Of a DNA stretch of 64,000 nucleotides, positions 37,634 through 46,998 are shown piece after piece. A program made the position numbers and the translations under genes. Origin of the DNA: Luteitalea sp. (GTDB lineage: Bacteria; Acidobacteriota; Vicinamibacteria; Vicinamibacterales; Vicinamibacteraceae). Location of the stretch: positions 103,967 to 167,966 of the forward strand of contig WHTZ01000006.1 in NCBI GenBank assembly GCA_009377495.1. Direction: 5' to 3'. Each line of letters begins with the position of its first letter. Within the stretch, counting starts at the first letter, position 1. The notes beneath the pieces were generated by a model. The model was not told the DNA's origin. It made no database searches and saw only the letters and a list, made by a program, of their open reading frames with translations.

Positions 37634-38264
37634 AGTTGCGAGATGCTCGGCGTCGTCGGCCGCCGGCAACGATCGCGATGATGAAGGCCGCGATGAGCCG
37701 AGGCATGCGCCGCAAGTCGTCCGCCAGCGACTGGCGGCCGTCGCCGACGATGAGGGCGCCCTGCCGCATGGCGAAGAGGTTGAAGACGGTCGAGAGCGCA
37801 GTAAACAGGCACGAGGCGAGAATGCTTGCTCCCAGACGCTCTGTGCCGCGATACCAGTGCACGAGGAGCTCCACGGCGTGGGCAACCGTTGGGAGCAGCA
37901 GCATGACAGTCAGCGTCGCGAGCCAGGACGGCTGCGCGTGTCGAAACGCCTGGGTAAGCGCGCCGTAGAAGCCCGCTGTGGAACCGCGGAAACCGAGCTC
38001 GGTGAGCATGGCCGCGACGGCCGCGCCGAGACCGGCGCTGAGGTTCGTCAGGAAGAACAGCACCGAGCGGAAGCTAGCGCTGAGCAGAGCGGCCTTCCAG
38101 TTCCAGTGCCGAATCAGGCGCTGGCCCGGCGAGCGGACCAGGGACACCAGCACCGAGCCAACGGTCTCGTTCGTGGCCGCGGGACCGTCGCGCGCGCCCC
38201 CTCGCATGCCGCTCTCTCGTGGCTGCTCCATGTTAGGGTTCGTCAAGTCCGTTAGATATTCCAT
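37623..38264 (-). CDS. Small multi-span membrane protein in glycosyltransferase cluster
   Basis: This 213-aa protein starts eight bases after the upstream GT4 stop, with GAAGGGCTGAGG as ribosome-binding sequence; a second ATG at 38231 has none. Four hydrophobic stretches are visible, at about residues 60-90, 112-135, 145-170 and 190-201, with loops rich in Arg. No family was recognised. Position between two GT4 genes, with 8-bp and 60-bp spacing, suggests a role in the same envelope pathway, for example lipid carrier handling, but this is inference. Confidence 0.7.
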   Translation of the reverse strand: MEYLTDLTNPNMEQPRESGMRGGARDGPAATNETVGSVLVSLVRSPGQRLIRHWNWKAALLSASFRSVLFFLTNLSAGLGAAVAAMLTELGFRGSTAGFYGALTQAFRHAQPSWLATLTVMLLLPTVAHAVELLVHWYRGTERLGASILASCLFTALSTVFNLFAMRQGALIVGDGRQSLADDLRRMPRLIAAFIIAIVAGGRRRRASRNWRG

Positions 38265-38272
38265 GCGGTGCC

Positions 38273-39451
38273 TCAGCCCTTCGGAGCAGGCGCTGCGAAC
38301 ATCGCAGCGGCCGCTGCGCTCGACGCGCGACGTGCCGCAACGTCACGGTACGCTTGGTACAAGGGCGCCAAGGCGCGCGCCCAGCTTCGCTCGAGCGCAT
38401 ACGCGCGTGCCGCTTGTCCCATAGCCATCCGTAGCGCGGCCTCACGTGCCAGATGAACGGCGCGCGAGATCAGATCAGTTGGCCTTTCCGCAGCGCACAC
38501 GAATCCCGTCTCGTCTGCGATCATGTTTTCCCGAGGCCCGCCCTCGTTCGAGACGAGCACGGGCAGACCAGACGCTTGCGCTTCCAGGACGACGTTGCCG
38601 AGCGTGTCCGTGCGGCTCGGAAAGACGAACATGTCAGCCGATGCCATGGCAGACGCGACCTGTTCGTGCGGCAGCGCGGCCGTGAACACCGCATCGGGAC
38701 AGGCCGCCTGCAGCGCTTGGCGCATCGGGCCATCGCCGACGAAGACGAATTGGTGGTTGATTCGTGCCGCGCGAAGCGCACGGGTGACGGCTGGAACCAC
38801 GTCCAGGCCCTTCTCCGCTGACAAGCGGCCGGCATACAGCAACACGGGCCGCTCATCGGTGACGCCCCATGCCTCGCGCATGGCGGCTGAGCGTCGCGTC
38901 GGCGCGAAACGCTCGGTGTCTACGCCGCGCGTCCAGATCCGAATTTTCTCGGGGCGCATGTGCGCCGCCACGAGCAGCGCGCGTGTGGCTTCAGAGGGCG
39001 CGAGAACCTGCTCGCACTTGCCGTACGGCCAGCGTTGATACTCGCGCATGAGCCGCCCCAGCCACCTCGATCCGCTCAGCAACTCCGTGTATTCGGAAAG
39101 TTGCGTGTGGAAGCTGCCGATCATCGGCAGCTTCAAGCGCCACCTCACGAATATCGCCGCAAGGCCCACCGGTCCCGGCGTCGTGTAGTGAATGAGGTCG
39201 AGGTCGTCCGCCTTCGCGTGCCGAAGGAAGGCGAAGAAGCGCGGCACGAACATCTTCATCTCGCGATAGAACGGAATGCCTGTCCCGAGCGAGCGGAGGG
39301 CGAGGTAGTCCGGTAGGGTCACGGCCGCGTCCGCCGCCGTGTAGATGCGAATGTCGATGTCCGCCGGCCGCCAACGCAGCACGGCCTGGAGCGTCGTCGT
39401 GACGCCGGATACCCAGTCGAAGTTGTTGTCCGTGAAGATGGCTACGCGCAT
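38273..39451 (-). CDS. GT4-family glycosyltransferase (mannosyltransferase-like)
   Basis: The 392-aa protein starts at the ATG at 39451 (MRVAIFTDNNFDWVSGVTTT), the typical N-terminal strand of the family. HTQLSEYTELL is a recognised acceptor-domain motif of PimB/MgtA-like enzymes; LLYAGRLSAEKGLDVV and FPSRTDTLGNVVLEAQASGLPVLVSNEGGP give the donor site with EX7E-type acidic residues. It would transfer a hexose to a lipid or glycan acceptor. It is the first gene of the run 39451-34811 and is divergent from the secreted protein at 39495. Confidence 0.88.
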   Translation of the reverse strand: MRVAIFTDNNFDWVSGVTTTLQAVLRWRPADIDIRIYTAADAAVTLPDYLALRSLGTGIPFYREMKMFVPRFFAFLRHAKADDLDLIHYTTPGPVGLAAIFVRWRLKLPMIGSFHTQLSEYTELLSGSRWLGRLMREYQRWPYGKCEQVLAPSEATRALLVAAHMRPEKIRIWTRGVDTERFAPTRRSAAMREAWGVTDERPVLLYAGRLSAEKGLDVVPAVTRALRAARINHQFVFVGDGPMRQALQAACPDAVFTAALPHEQVASAMASADMFVFPSRTDTLGNVVLEAQASGLPVLVSNEGGPRENMIADETGFVCAAERPTDLISRAVHLAREAALRMAMGQAARAYALERSWARALAPLYQAYRDVAARRASSAAAAAMFAAPAPKG

Positions 39452-39494
39452 GTCACACTGCCTCCGCATGCAGCCCACCAACGAGGCGGGCGAC

Positions 39495-40562
39495 ATGAGA
39501 TCGAATACGATTCCCTCAGCTAATGTGAAAATGGGAACCCGAATGGCTCATGTGTTGGTGGGAGGCGCGGTGCCCGTTGTGTGCTGTGTGCTTCTGGGTC
39601 CTGCTCCGGCAAGCGCTCAGCACGCCGCCGAGGCGAACCCCGCGATGCGAGTCGTCCATGATGAGGATCGAGACGGCCTGCCCGACGCGTTCGAGGAGGA
39701 GCTTCTCCAACGGTTCGTGCCGTCGTTCATGATCAGCGTCGGAGAGTGCGACGGCTTGCCAGCCGAGTTTCTCTCGGGCTCGCAAGAGCCGCGTGTCGTC
39801 GCGCGAAACGGCACGATCTACGGACAGGTGTTCAAGAGCGAGCGCTCCGCCTGGCCTGGCGCCTGGGTGGAGGTTCACTACTACCATCTCTGGGGTCGAG
39901 ACTGCGGCAGCCTGGCACACGCGCTCGATGTCGAGCATGTCTCGACGCTGGTCCAAGCCGAGTACATGCGGGCGCCGCCCTCGAAATGGAAGGCGTTGTA
40001 CTGGTACGCAGCGGCGCACGAAGATACGGTTTGTGATGCGAGCCACGGCGCGAGCGCGGAGACGCTCGATGCTGGAGATGGCGGTCCCACGATATGGATC
40101 TCGCGAGGCAAGCACGCCTCGTTTCTCAGTGAAGAACGATGCCGCTGGGGCTGCGGCGGCGACCGCTGCGACGAGATGATTAGGGTCCCTCGCGAAAAGG
40201 TGATCAACTTGGGAGAACCGGGAGCTCCTCTCAATGGGGCTGTCTGGATCGACGCAACAGCCTGGCCAATGGCCGTCAAGATGCAATCCGACTTCTCCAA
40301 TCTCGTTCTGGCACGCCTCCAGAATGCCGCGCCGGGACAAACCGTTGCATTGAGCGGCATGCGGCAACCGTGGCAGGCAATGATTCTCACGGGAGGTTCG
40401 ACGGCCGGTGCGGTCGCAACCAGCAACCAACAGACAGGGAAGGCGGTCTCGGTCGCCGGCACGTCTACCGGCAGCGCACTGGCCACGAGTGCCGAGAAGG
40501 TCGGTAAATCACTGGGGCGCACCAGCCGAGGTGTGTGGAACTTCCTTCGGGGCCGAAAATGA
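39495..40562 (+). CDS. Secreted Vps62-like protein, paralogue-like to the 34.8-36.3 kb gene
   Basis: The start at 39495 gives 355 aa and has GAGG eight bases upstream; ATGs at 39531 and 39543 are alternatives. A signal peptide follows (LVGGAVPVVCCVLLGPAPAS, cleavage near ASAQ). A calcium-type stretch DEDRDGLPDAFEEE is at 56-69. WVEVHYYHLWG leads to AHALDVEHVSTLV (HALDVE 142-147) and WISRGKHASFLSE (GKHAS 205-209), the same HxxDxE plus GKHAS order as in the 34811-36271 protein. The C-terminus is Gly/Thr/Ser-rich and ends with basic residues. Eight cysteines suggest disulfides. Function unknown. Confidence 0.68.
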   Translation: MRSNTIPSANVKMGTRMAHVLVGGAVPVVCCVLLGPAPASAQHAAEANPAMRVVHDEDRDGLPDAFEEELLQRFVPSFMISVGECDGLPAEFLSGSQEPRVVARNGTIYGQVFKSERSAWPGAWVEVHYYHLWGRDCGSLAHALDVEHVSTLVQAEYMRAPPSKWKALYWYAAAHEDTVCDASHGASAETLDAGDGGPTIWISRGKHASFLSEERCRWGCGGDRCDEMIRVPREKVINLGEPGAPLNGAVWIDATAWPMAVKMQSDFSNLVLARLQNAAPGQTVALSGMRQPWQAMILTGGSTAGAVATSNQQTGKAVSVAGTSTGSALATSAEKVGKSLGRTSRGVWNFLRGRK

Positions 40563-40610
40563 ACAGCCGGAGTTTGGCGCGAGGCTACGTAGAATCTTAC
40601 GTGTACCTAG

Positions 40611-40634
40611 CGCGGGGCCTTTATAGGCCCCGCG
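40611..40634. terminator. Hairpin between convergent secreted-protein and LysR genes
   Basis: CGCGGGGCCT and AGGCCCCGCG form perfect 10-bp arms around TTAT. It lies 49 bp after one stop and eight bp before the stop of the convergent LysR gene, the expected place for a bidirectional terminator. There is no clear U-run on either side. Confidence 0.6.
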
Positions 40635-40641
40635 TCCCGCG

Positions 40642-41565
40642 TCATGCAGGCCTGCTGTCACCTTCCTCTGGAAGATCTTTGATTTCTGCGCTGTACTCGC
40701 GTGCCGCGGTCAGCAACGCCTGGGAGGCGTGCGAGAGTTGTGCTCCCTCCCGATAGACCAAGCGCAGCGCTCGAGGCAACCGCACCTGCGCAACCGGTAT
40801 CGCGGTCAATCGTCCCGATGTGAGCTCCGCCAGCGCACAGCGCCTCGGTAACAACGCGACGCCCAGATTCATCTCCACGGCGCGCTTGATCCCATCCAGG
40901 CTCGGCAACGCGATGACGATGTTGAGGGGCTCGTGGCGCTGCTCGAAAAGCCGCAGCACGCGCTCTCGCGCCGGTGAGGCTTCGTTGTGCGCAATGACGT
41001 TTTGCCGCCCGAACTCGGCCATCGTCACCTGCCTGCGCGAGGCGAGCGGGTGCTTCGGGTGTGCCAGCATCACGAGCTCGTCGTGACCAATGGTTACGGT
41101 GCCCAAGCCACGCTCCGCGGGCGTGAAGCTCAGAACGCCGAAGTCGAGGCTGCGCTGGAGCACTTCCACGCCAATCTGCCGCGAGGGGACGCGGCGGATG
41201 TCTATCTGGACGTGAGGGTGAGAGCCACGGAATCGCTCGACCAGCGGCAGCACGACGTGCACGGCCGCCTCGTTCGCGCCAATGAGCACACGACCGCGCC
41301 TGAGATCGCGCAGCTCGCGTACTGCGCCGTCCGCCTCTTCCGCGAGGCGCATCAAGCGCTCAGCGTAGTCGAGCAAGACGCGGCCAGCATCGGTGAGCTT
41401 GCCGTCCTTTGCCGACCGGTCGAAGAGCTTCTCGCCGAGGTGGTCCTCCAAGCGCCGAATTGCCTGGCTCACCGCCGGTTGCGTGCGATGTAGCCGCGCC
41501 GCGGCGCGCGAGAAGCTCCGCTCTGAGGCCACCGTCAGGAAGACTTGCAGCTCTGCTAGGTCCAT
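40642..41565 (-). CDS. LysR-family transcriptional regulator
   Basis: The 307-aa protein starts at the ATG at 41565 (MDLAELQVFLTVASERSFSR), preceded by GGAGG. The winged HTH is SRAAARLHRTQPAVSQAIRRLEDHLGEKLFDR at about residues 18-50 (shown in part: AAARLHRTQPAVSQAIRRLE). The effector-binding domain follows, with the LPLVERFRGSHPHVQIDI strand. The closest general look is to CysB/CbbR-like regulators; the ligand cannot be deduced. It is divergent from leuA with 236 bp between, so regulation of leuA-leuB is plausible. Confidence 0.92.
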   Translation of the reverse strand: MDLAELQVFLTVASERSFSRAAARLHRTQPAVSQAIRRLEDHLGEKLFDRSAKDGKLTDAGRVLLDYAERLMRLAEEADGAVRELRDLRRGRVLIGANEAAVHVVLPLVERFRGSHPHVQIDIRRVPSRQIGVEVLQRSLDFGVLSFTPAERGLGTVTIGHDELVMLAHPKHPLASRRQVTMAEFGRQNVIAHNEASPARERVLRLFEQRHEPLNIVIALPSLDGIKRAVEMNLGVALLPRRCALAELTSGRLTAIPVAQVRLPRALRLVYREGAQLSHASQALLTAAREYSAEIKDLPEEGDSRPA

Positions 41566-41585
41566 GCCACCTCCAGCAGAAGGTA

Positions 41586-41676
41586 GGCGCGGCTGAAGCC
41601 GCGCCAGCGCGGTAGGGAAAGCGCCAGCGGCGACCATGGATGGTGGGCGAATTGCTGGCGTCCCTAAAGGGGCGCC
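41586..41676. repeat. Two palindromes upstream of leuA
   Basis: GGCGCGGCTGAAGCCGCGCC (41586-41605) and GGCGTCCCTAAAGGGGCGCC (41657-41676) lie in the LysR/leuA gap. The first resembles the palindrome at 37614-37633 and the second that at 33078-33097 with one mismatch. Both are followed by copies of the word CCCTAC or GGTAGGG. They are dispersed palindromic repeats. Confidence 0.65.
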
Positions 41677-41741
41677 CTACAAAGGGCCGCCCTACCGCTG
41701 CCCGAGCGTATTATTCAACGAGGTTATGCTTTAGTAAAGAT

Positions 41742-41778
41742 TATAAATTTGACTGTGGATCGAACGCTGCGCTGTACT
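41742..41778 (+). promoter_or_regulatory. Candidate leuA promoter region
   Basis: An AT-rich island interrupts the GC-rich gap. TTGACT at 41749-41754 is followed after 18 bases by TGTACT (41773-41778), giving a start near 41785, very close to the ribosome-binding site; alternatively TATAAA at 41742-41747 acts as a -10 with a poor -35 and activator help. A small dyad CTTTAGTAAAG (41729-41739) lies just upstream and is a candidate LysR half-site. Which promoter is used is uncertain. Confidence 0.4.
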
Positions 41779-41801
41779 GGAGGGGTCCGTGGAGGTATTG
41801 G

Positions 41802-43055
41802 ATGCCCGACCCTAACGTCATTGTGTTCGACACGACGCTGCGCGATGGCGAGCAGGCACCCGGCTTCTCGATGCGCATCCCGGAAAAGGTACGGATGGCG
41901 CGCCAACTGGACGCGCTTGGCGTCGATGTCATCGAGGCGGGCTTTCCGATCGCGTCCGAGGCGGACGCCGAAGCCGTGCGCCTGGTCGCCAGCGAGATTC
42001 GGCGGCCGGTGATTGCGGCGCTTGCGCGCTGCAGCCCTGCCGACATCGACGTCGCGGGTGCTGCACTGCGGTCAGCCACGCGTCCGCGCATCCATACCTT
42101 CATTGCGACGTCAGACCTCCACCTCGAGCGCAAGCTGCGCATCTCGCGCGACCAGTGTGTCGAGGCGGCGGAGAGAGCGACACGCCAAGCGCGTCGCTAC
42201 ACGAGCGATGTGCAGTTCTCGGCGGAGGACGCCACACGGAGCGACCTGGATTTCCTGTGCCTCGTCGTCGAAGCTGTGATTCGCGCCGGGGCGACGACGA
42301 TTAACCTGCCCGACACGGTGGGCTACTGCACGCCGGACGAGATAACGGAGTTCTTCCACGCGATCACGTCGCGCGTACCGAATGCCGACAAGGCCGTCTT
42401 CAGCACGCACTGTCACGATGATTTGGGCCTCGCGGTCGCAAACAGCGTGGCGGCCCTCAAGGCCGGCGCGCAGCAGGTGGAGTGCACGGTCAACGGCATC
42501 GGCGAGCGGGCCGGTAATGCCGCACTGGAAGAGATTGTCATGATCGCGCACGTGCGCGCAGAGCGTGCCGGCTTCCGCACACGCGTCCGGACGACGGAGA
42601 TTTTTGGCGCCAGTCAGCTTCTGAGCGAGCTCACGACCGAGCCGGTCCAAGCCAACAAGGCTATCGTTGGGCGGAACGCCTTTGCCCACGAGGCCGGCAT
42701 TCATCAGGACGGCGTCCTGAAGGATCGGCGGACATACGAGATCATGACTCCCGAGAGCGTAGGGGTACCGCGCACCACGCTGGTGCTCGGCAAGCATTCC
42801 GGCCGTCACGCGGTGCAGGAGCGGTGCGCCGCGCTGGGCTTCACGCTGAGCAAGCACGAGTTGGACCGCGTCTATCGGAAGATGATCACGCTGGCTGACC
42901 GCAAGAAAAGTGTGTCCGACGAAGAGCTGGCGGCCATTGCTCGTGAGATCGCACGAACGCCCGCTTCATCCGATTCTTCCCGTCCATCCTCGCAGGGCCC
43001 CCGTCCTGCTCAAGAAGCCATGCCCGCCGAGGTCGGATACGGTCACGGTGTTTAG
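41802..43055 (+). CDS. leuA: 2-isopropylmalate synthase, short form without the full regulatory domain
   Basis: The 417-aa protein starts at the ATG at 41802 ([20 protein letters not shown]), with GGAGGT upstream. Catalytic features are [12 protein letters not shown] at 9-20, ISTSDLHLE-type strand ([13 protein letters not shown]), the [15 protein letters not shown] metal motif and [42 protein letters not shown] belongs to the linker. Standard LeuA is about 490-520 aa with a C-terminal leucine-binding domain; here the sequence ends soon after [17 protein letters not shown] with a 40-residue low-complexity tail, so that domain is absent. leuB starts 33 bp later. Confidence 0.93.
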   Translation: MPDPNVIVFDTTLRDGEQAPGFSMRIPEKVRMARQLDALGVDVIEAGFPIASEADAEAVRLVASEIRRPVIAALARCSPADIDVAGAALRSATRPRIHTFIATSDLHLERKLRISRDQCVEAAERATRQARRYTSDVQFSAEDATRSDLDFLCLVVEAVIRAGATTINLPDTVGYCTPDEITEFFHAITSRVPNADKAVFSTHCHDDLGLAVANSVAALKAGAQQVECTVNGIGERAGNAALEEIVMIAHVRAERAGFRTRVRTTEIFGASQLLSELTTEPVQANKAIVGRNAFAHEAGIHQDGVLKDRRTYEIMTPESVGVPRTTLVLGKHSGRHAVQERCAALGFTLSKHELDRVYRKMITLADRKKSVSDEELAAIAREIARTPASSDSSRPSSQGPRPAQEAMPAEVGYGHGV

Positions 43056-43088
43056 CCGGCCGTCCAAAACCGTGTCTGATTACCAAAC

Positions 43089-44162
43089 GTGTATATCCGA
43101 CTCGCAGTCTTGCCCGGTGATGGCATCGGGCCAGAGGTTGTAGCCGCGGCGGAGCGAGTGCTGGCCGTTGCAGCGGCCCGATTCGATCATCAGGTCGATA
43201 GCCGGCGGTGGCCGATCGGCGGCGCGGCGCTGCGACTCGATCTCCCCGCTCTTCCGCACGACACGGTGCAAGCCTGTTCGGACGCGCGTGCAGTGTTCCT
43301 TGGCGCCGTCGGAGATCCGGCGTTCGACGACCTGCCACGCGAGGCGCGCATCGAGACGGCCCTGTTGTTGCTCCGCGAGCGACTCGGTGTCTTCGCGAAC
43401 CTGCGTCCGGCCCGCGCCTGGCCGGGCCTCGAGGAGAGCAGCCCGTTCAAGCCGGAGCGGATCGCAGGCACCAACCTCCTCATCGTGCGAGAGCTGCTCG
43501 GCGGCCTGTACTTTGGTGAGCCGCGCGGGCTCGACGACGATGGCGCGGGTGCCTACAACACGCTGCGGTACTCGGAGCCCGAGGTTGCGCGCGTCGCGGA
43601 CATCGCGTTCACGCTGGCCGCGGGCCGACGGGGCCGCGTGACATCGGTCGACAAGGCCAACGTCCTTGAGACGTCGCAACTGTGGCGTCGCGTCGTCAAG
43701 GAGACGGCACCACGCTTTCCTGCGGTCGTGCTCGAGCACCAGTACGTCGACGCGTGCGCGATGATGCTCGCCCTCGACCCGCGTCACTATGACGTCATCC
43801 TTACAGAGAACATGTTTGGCGATATTCTCTCCGACGAAGCAGGGGCCATCGCCGGATCGCTGGGCTTGCTGCCCTCTGCGAGCCTGGGCAGCGGACCGGC
43901 GCTCTACGAGCCGGTGCACGGCTCGGCGCCGACGCTTGCCGGCAGAGACGTCGCGAACCCAATTGGCGCTATCCTCTCCGTGGCGCTGATGTTCCGCCAC
44001 AGCTTCCAAGCCGAAGAGGAAGCGGCCGCGATCGAACACGCCGTGGCTGACACGCTGGCCAGCGGCGCGCGTACGATCGATCTGGTGCCTTCGGGCTCGC
44101 GTTCACTGACTTGCTCCGAGATGGCGCGCGCGATTGCTGACCGCCTCGCGCAGGCGAGCTAA
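43089..44162 (+). CDS. leuB: 3-isopropylmalate dehydrogenase
   Basis: This 357-aa protein starts at a GTG (MYIRLAVLPGDGIGPEVVAA). It has FLGAVGDPAFDD, LRPARAWPGLEESSPFKPER, RELLGGLYFGEPRG, the VTSVDKANVLETSQLWRRVV segment, the metal-binding DVILTENMFGDILSDEAG and HGSAPTLAGRDVANPIG. It oxidises 3-isopropylmalate with NAD to the ketoacid of leucine. It is 33 bp after leuA, so the two are an operon, while leuC and leuD are 8-10 kb away. No Shine-Dalgarno site is visible. Confidence 0.96.
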   Translation: MYIRLAVLPGDGIGPEVVAAAERVLAVAAARFDHQVDSRRWPIGGAALRLDLPALPHDTVQACSDARAVFLGAVGDPAFDDLPREARIETALLLLRERLGVFANLRPARAWPGLEESSPFKPERIAGTNLLIVRELLGGLYFGEPRGLDDDGAGAYNTLRYSEPEVARVADIAFTLAAGRRGRVTSVDKANVLETSQLWRRVVKETAPRFPAVVLEHQYVDACAMMLALDPRHYDVILTENMFGDILSDEAGAIAGSLGLLPSASLGSGPALYEPVHGSAPTLAGRDVANPIGAILSVALMFRHSFQAEEEAAAIEHAVADTLASGARTIDLVPSGSRSLTCSEMARAIADRLAQAS

Positions 44163-44170
44163 AGAAGAGG

Positions 44171-46987
44171 CTATTCGCTTCGCAGCGCCAACACCGGGTC
44201 GACGCGGGCCGCCCGTCTCGCCGGCAGGTAGGCGGCGGCCAGGGTCACCGCGGCGAGCGCGCTGAGAACGAGTGCGGATGTGACAGGGTCGGACACGCTC
44301 ACGTCGAAGAGCAACGTTTCCAGGAGCCGGCCCGTCCAAATCGAGGCCACCACGCCCACCAGCACTTCCGCCCCCACGACTTTCAGGGCATCGCGGACCA
44401 CCAATCCGGCGACCTCGCCCGGCCGCGCGCCGAGCGCCATGCGGAGACCGATCTCCTGAGTCCGCCCGGCGACGGCGTACGAGAGTACGCCGTAGAGTCC
44501 GAGCGACGCGAGGAACAGCGCGAAGATCGCAAAGGCGGAAGTGAGATAGGCGACGATCCGTTCCCGGCCGAATTGGCCCGCCAGGCGCACGGACATCGTG
44601 CCGACGTCGTCGATGACGAGCCGGGGTTCGGCGCGTTGAATCGCGTCTCGGATTGGGAACACCGCCCGCTCCGCGTCTCCGGCGATCCGTACGTCCAGAT
44701 TGTGCGGATAAGTCTTATGCGGGAACGCAGCCGGCTGCTCGATCGGAAAGTAGACCATCGGCACGGCTGGCTCGCGCAGCGTCATGAAGCGGGCATCGCG
44801 TACGACACCCACAATCTCGGTATCGAGTTGAGAAGATCCTAGACGTTGGCCAATCGGGTCCTGCTCTGGAAAGTAGCGTCGCGCGACTGACTCCGTGATG
44901 ATCGCCACACGAGGGCTGCGTGCCGTGTCGCGCTCGTCGAACTGGCGGCCGCTGACGAGGGGCACGCCAATGGTCGCGAAGTAGCGCGGACCGACCCAGT
45001 TCTGATTCAGGACGATCCCGTCGCCGGCACCTTGGATGCGAAAGCGGTTCGAATATGAACAGTTGGCGACAAGCCCACACGTCGCGACTGCAGCCGAGGT
45101 GACACCGGGCACCGTTTGCGCCGCGGTGACCAGACGTTGGCCAAGAAGGGCGGCCATTTGATCACTCGAGTACCCGTTGCCGCCCGGACCAAAGTTCACG
45201 CTTACGAGATGATCTGCCGCGAACCCTATATCCAGCCGTGTGAAATTGATCAGCGTCCGACCCAGTAGAACCGCGGCAAACACCACGACGACAGACAACG
45301 CGAGCTGGCCAGCCACGAGCGGTCGCATCCCCTTCATGGCCGACTGACCAATGGCCTGCCGCTGATTCGCGCCGAGGGCCGCGGCATGCCCGACCCGAGT
45401 CGCGCGAAGGGCTGGCGCCAGGCCGAATAGGATCGTGGTCACGAGAGAAAGGGCCGCAGCAAAGAGCATCACACGCGTGTCTAGTGAGAACACGGGTGGA
45501 AGCTCGCGTGACGTGCCGAGCACGGCGCGCGCAAGGAAGCCGCTCGTCCACTGGCCCGCTAGCAGTCCGGCTGTGCCGCCGAGTACGGCCAGCATGACAC
45601 TTTCGGTGAGACACTGCCGAATCAGTCGGCCAGGCGTCGCGCCGAGCGAGATTCGTATGCTCACGTCACGCGCGCGCCCCGCCGCGCGGGTGAGCAACAG
45701 GTTGGCGATGTTGGCGCAGGTCACGAGCAGAACGATCGCGACCATTGCCATCAGCGCAAACAGCGCGTCTGAGTACCTTGCCCGCAGCCACGAGAATCCA
45801 GGCGCGACCGGTTCGAGGGCGAGGGTCTGGGTGAGCATCTCGCGGCGGCCCTCGGTATCGAGCCTTTCGGCGAGCTCGAACACGCCGTGGCGGTTTGCGG
45901 CCTGTAGGAGCGCCGTGGCACGCGGCAGATCTCCAGGTGCGACACGCGCAACGACGTTCAGCCAAGAGATACCGTCTTGCGCAGGCCAGGGCTTGTTCCT
46001 GTCACCGTCGTACACACTGGAGTTGGTTTGGTGCCCCAGAAGAGACTGGAGCGTGAGCGGTAGCCACAGATCCGGCTCCGCATCTGGCCACATACCCGTG
46101 AAGCCGGGCGGTGCAACGCCCACGACGGTGACACCTACCCCGTTGACGTGGATCGTCTGCCCGATCGCCGCGTCGGTCTCGCCAAGCGAGCGCCTCCAGA
46201 ATCCGTGGCTAATCATGGCGACCGGGTCAACCTGGTTGATGCGCACATCGTCAGCGGTCAACAGGCGTCCGCGCGCGGCCGAAATGCCGAGCGTGGCAAA
46301 GTAGCGGCCGGAGACCATTTGAGCATCAACGCGAGTCGTCTCCGGGCTGCCCGGAAGGCGAGCGACAAATCTCATGTTGCTGGTCATGGCCGCGAGCGAG
46401 CCGTGCGATGCGAGCGCCCGTTCGAGGCGTTGGACCCTCGGATAAGAAAAGCGCAGGTATCGGGTGGCGGGTCCCACGCTGGGGTCGATGCCGCCGCTTC
46501 GCACGGCAGCAGCCGGGACGCCCTGGGGAGCGTTCTCATATAGCGCCACCAGCTCGTTGGCCGCGGGCACGGCCAGCGGCTTGAAGATGACCGCATCGAG
46601 CAGCGTAAAGATGGCTGTATTCGCACCAATGCCAAGCGCCAGCGTGATCACGGCCGCCGCGGTGAACACGGGTGTCCGCCGCAGCGACCGCGACGCGTAA
46701 CGGATATCCTGCACAAGCGCGTCTACGAAGGCGCCGGCTCTCGCGGACCGAACCTGCTCCTTGAGAGATTCCACACGTCCGAGCTCCAGCGTCGCGCGAC
46801 GACGTGCCTCGTCTGGGCACATTCCCGCCTGGACCTTTTCGTCGACCAACAGGGTAAAGACGGTGCGGACCTCCTCGTCGAGATCGCGTTCGACGCGGTC
46901 GCGGTGCACGAGGTTGCGCCAGAGACTGGCCCAACGAGACATCAGTGGCAGTACGAGGCCTCCCAGTAGTCTTTGTCCTATCGTCAT
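44171..46987 (-). CDS. MacB/FtsX-type orphan ABC permease (ADOP class)
   Basis: This 938-aa protein has the acidobacterial duplicated orphan permease layout: an N-terminal cytoplasmic helix bundle with RDLDEEVRTVF and DEARRRATLELG, then DALVQDIRYASRSLRRTPVF leading into the first transmembrane helix (ALGIGANTAIFTL), a MacB periplasmic domain, three FtsX-type helices (around residues 410-540), a second periplasmic domain and a final FtsX module. It contains no ATPase, hence orphan. Such genes are expanded in Acidobacteriota and are often controlled by PadR proteins. Function is probably export or membrane stress. Met16 is an alternative start. It is convergent with leuB. Confidence 0.86.
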   Translation of the reverse strand: MTIGQRLLGGLVLPLMSRWASLWRNLVHRDRVERDLDEEVRTVFTLLVDEKVQAGMCPDEARRRATLELGRVESLKEQVRSARAGAFVDALVQDIRYASRSLRRTPVFTAAAVITLALGIGANTAIFTLLDAVIFKPLAVPAANELVALYENAPQGVPAAAVRSGGIDPSVGPATRYLRFSYPRVQRLERALASHGSLAAMTSNMRFVARLPGSPETTRVDAQMVSGRYFATLGISAARGRLLTADDVRINQVDPVAMISHGFWRRSLGETDAAIGQTIHVNGVGVTVVGVAPPGFTGMWPDAEPDLWLPLTLQSLLGHQTNSSVYDGDRNKPWPAQDGISWLNVVARVAPGDLPRATALLQAANRHGVFELAERLDTEGRREMLTQTLALEPVAPGFSWLRARYSDALFALMAMVAIVLLVTCANIANLLLTRAAGRARDVSIRISLGATPGRLIRQCLTESVMLAVLGGTAGLLAGQWTSGFLARAVLGTSRELPPVFSLDTRVMLFAAALSLVTTILFGLAPALRATRVGHAAALGANQRQAIGQSAMKGMRPLVAGQLALSVVVVFAAVLLGRTLINFTRLDIGFAADHLVSVNFGPGGNGYSSDQMAALLGQRLVTAAQTVPGVTSAAVATCGLVANCSYSNRFRIQGAGDGIVLNQNWVGPRYFATIGVPLVSGRQFDERDTARSPRVAIITESVARRYFPEQDPIGQRLGSSQLDTEIVGVVRDARFMTLREPAVPMVYFPIEQPAAFPHKTYPHNLDVRIAGDAERAVFPIRDAIQRAEPRLVIDDVGTMSVRLAGQFGRERIVAYLTSAFAIFALFLASLGLYGVLSYAVAGRTQEIGLRMALGARPGEVAGLVVRDALKVVGAEVLVGVVASIWTGRLLETLLFDVSVSDPVTSALVLSALAAVTLAAAYLPARRAARVDPVLALRSE

Positions 46988-46998
46988 TCGATACGAGT

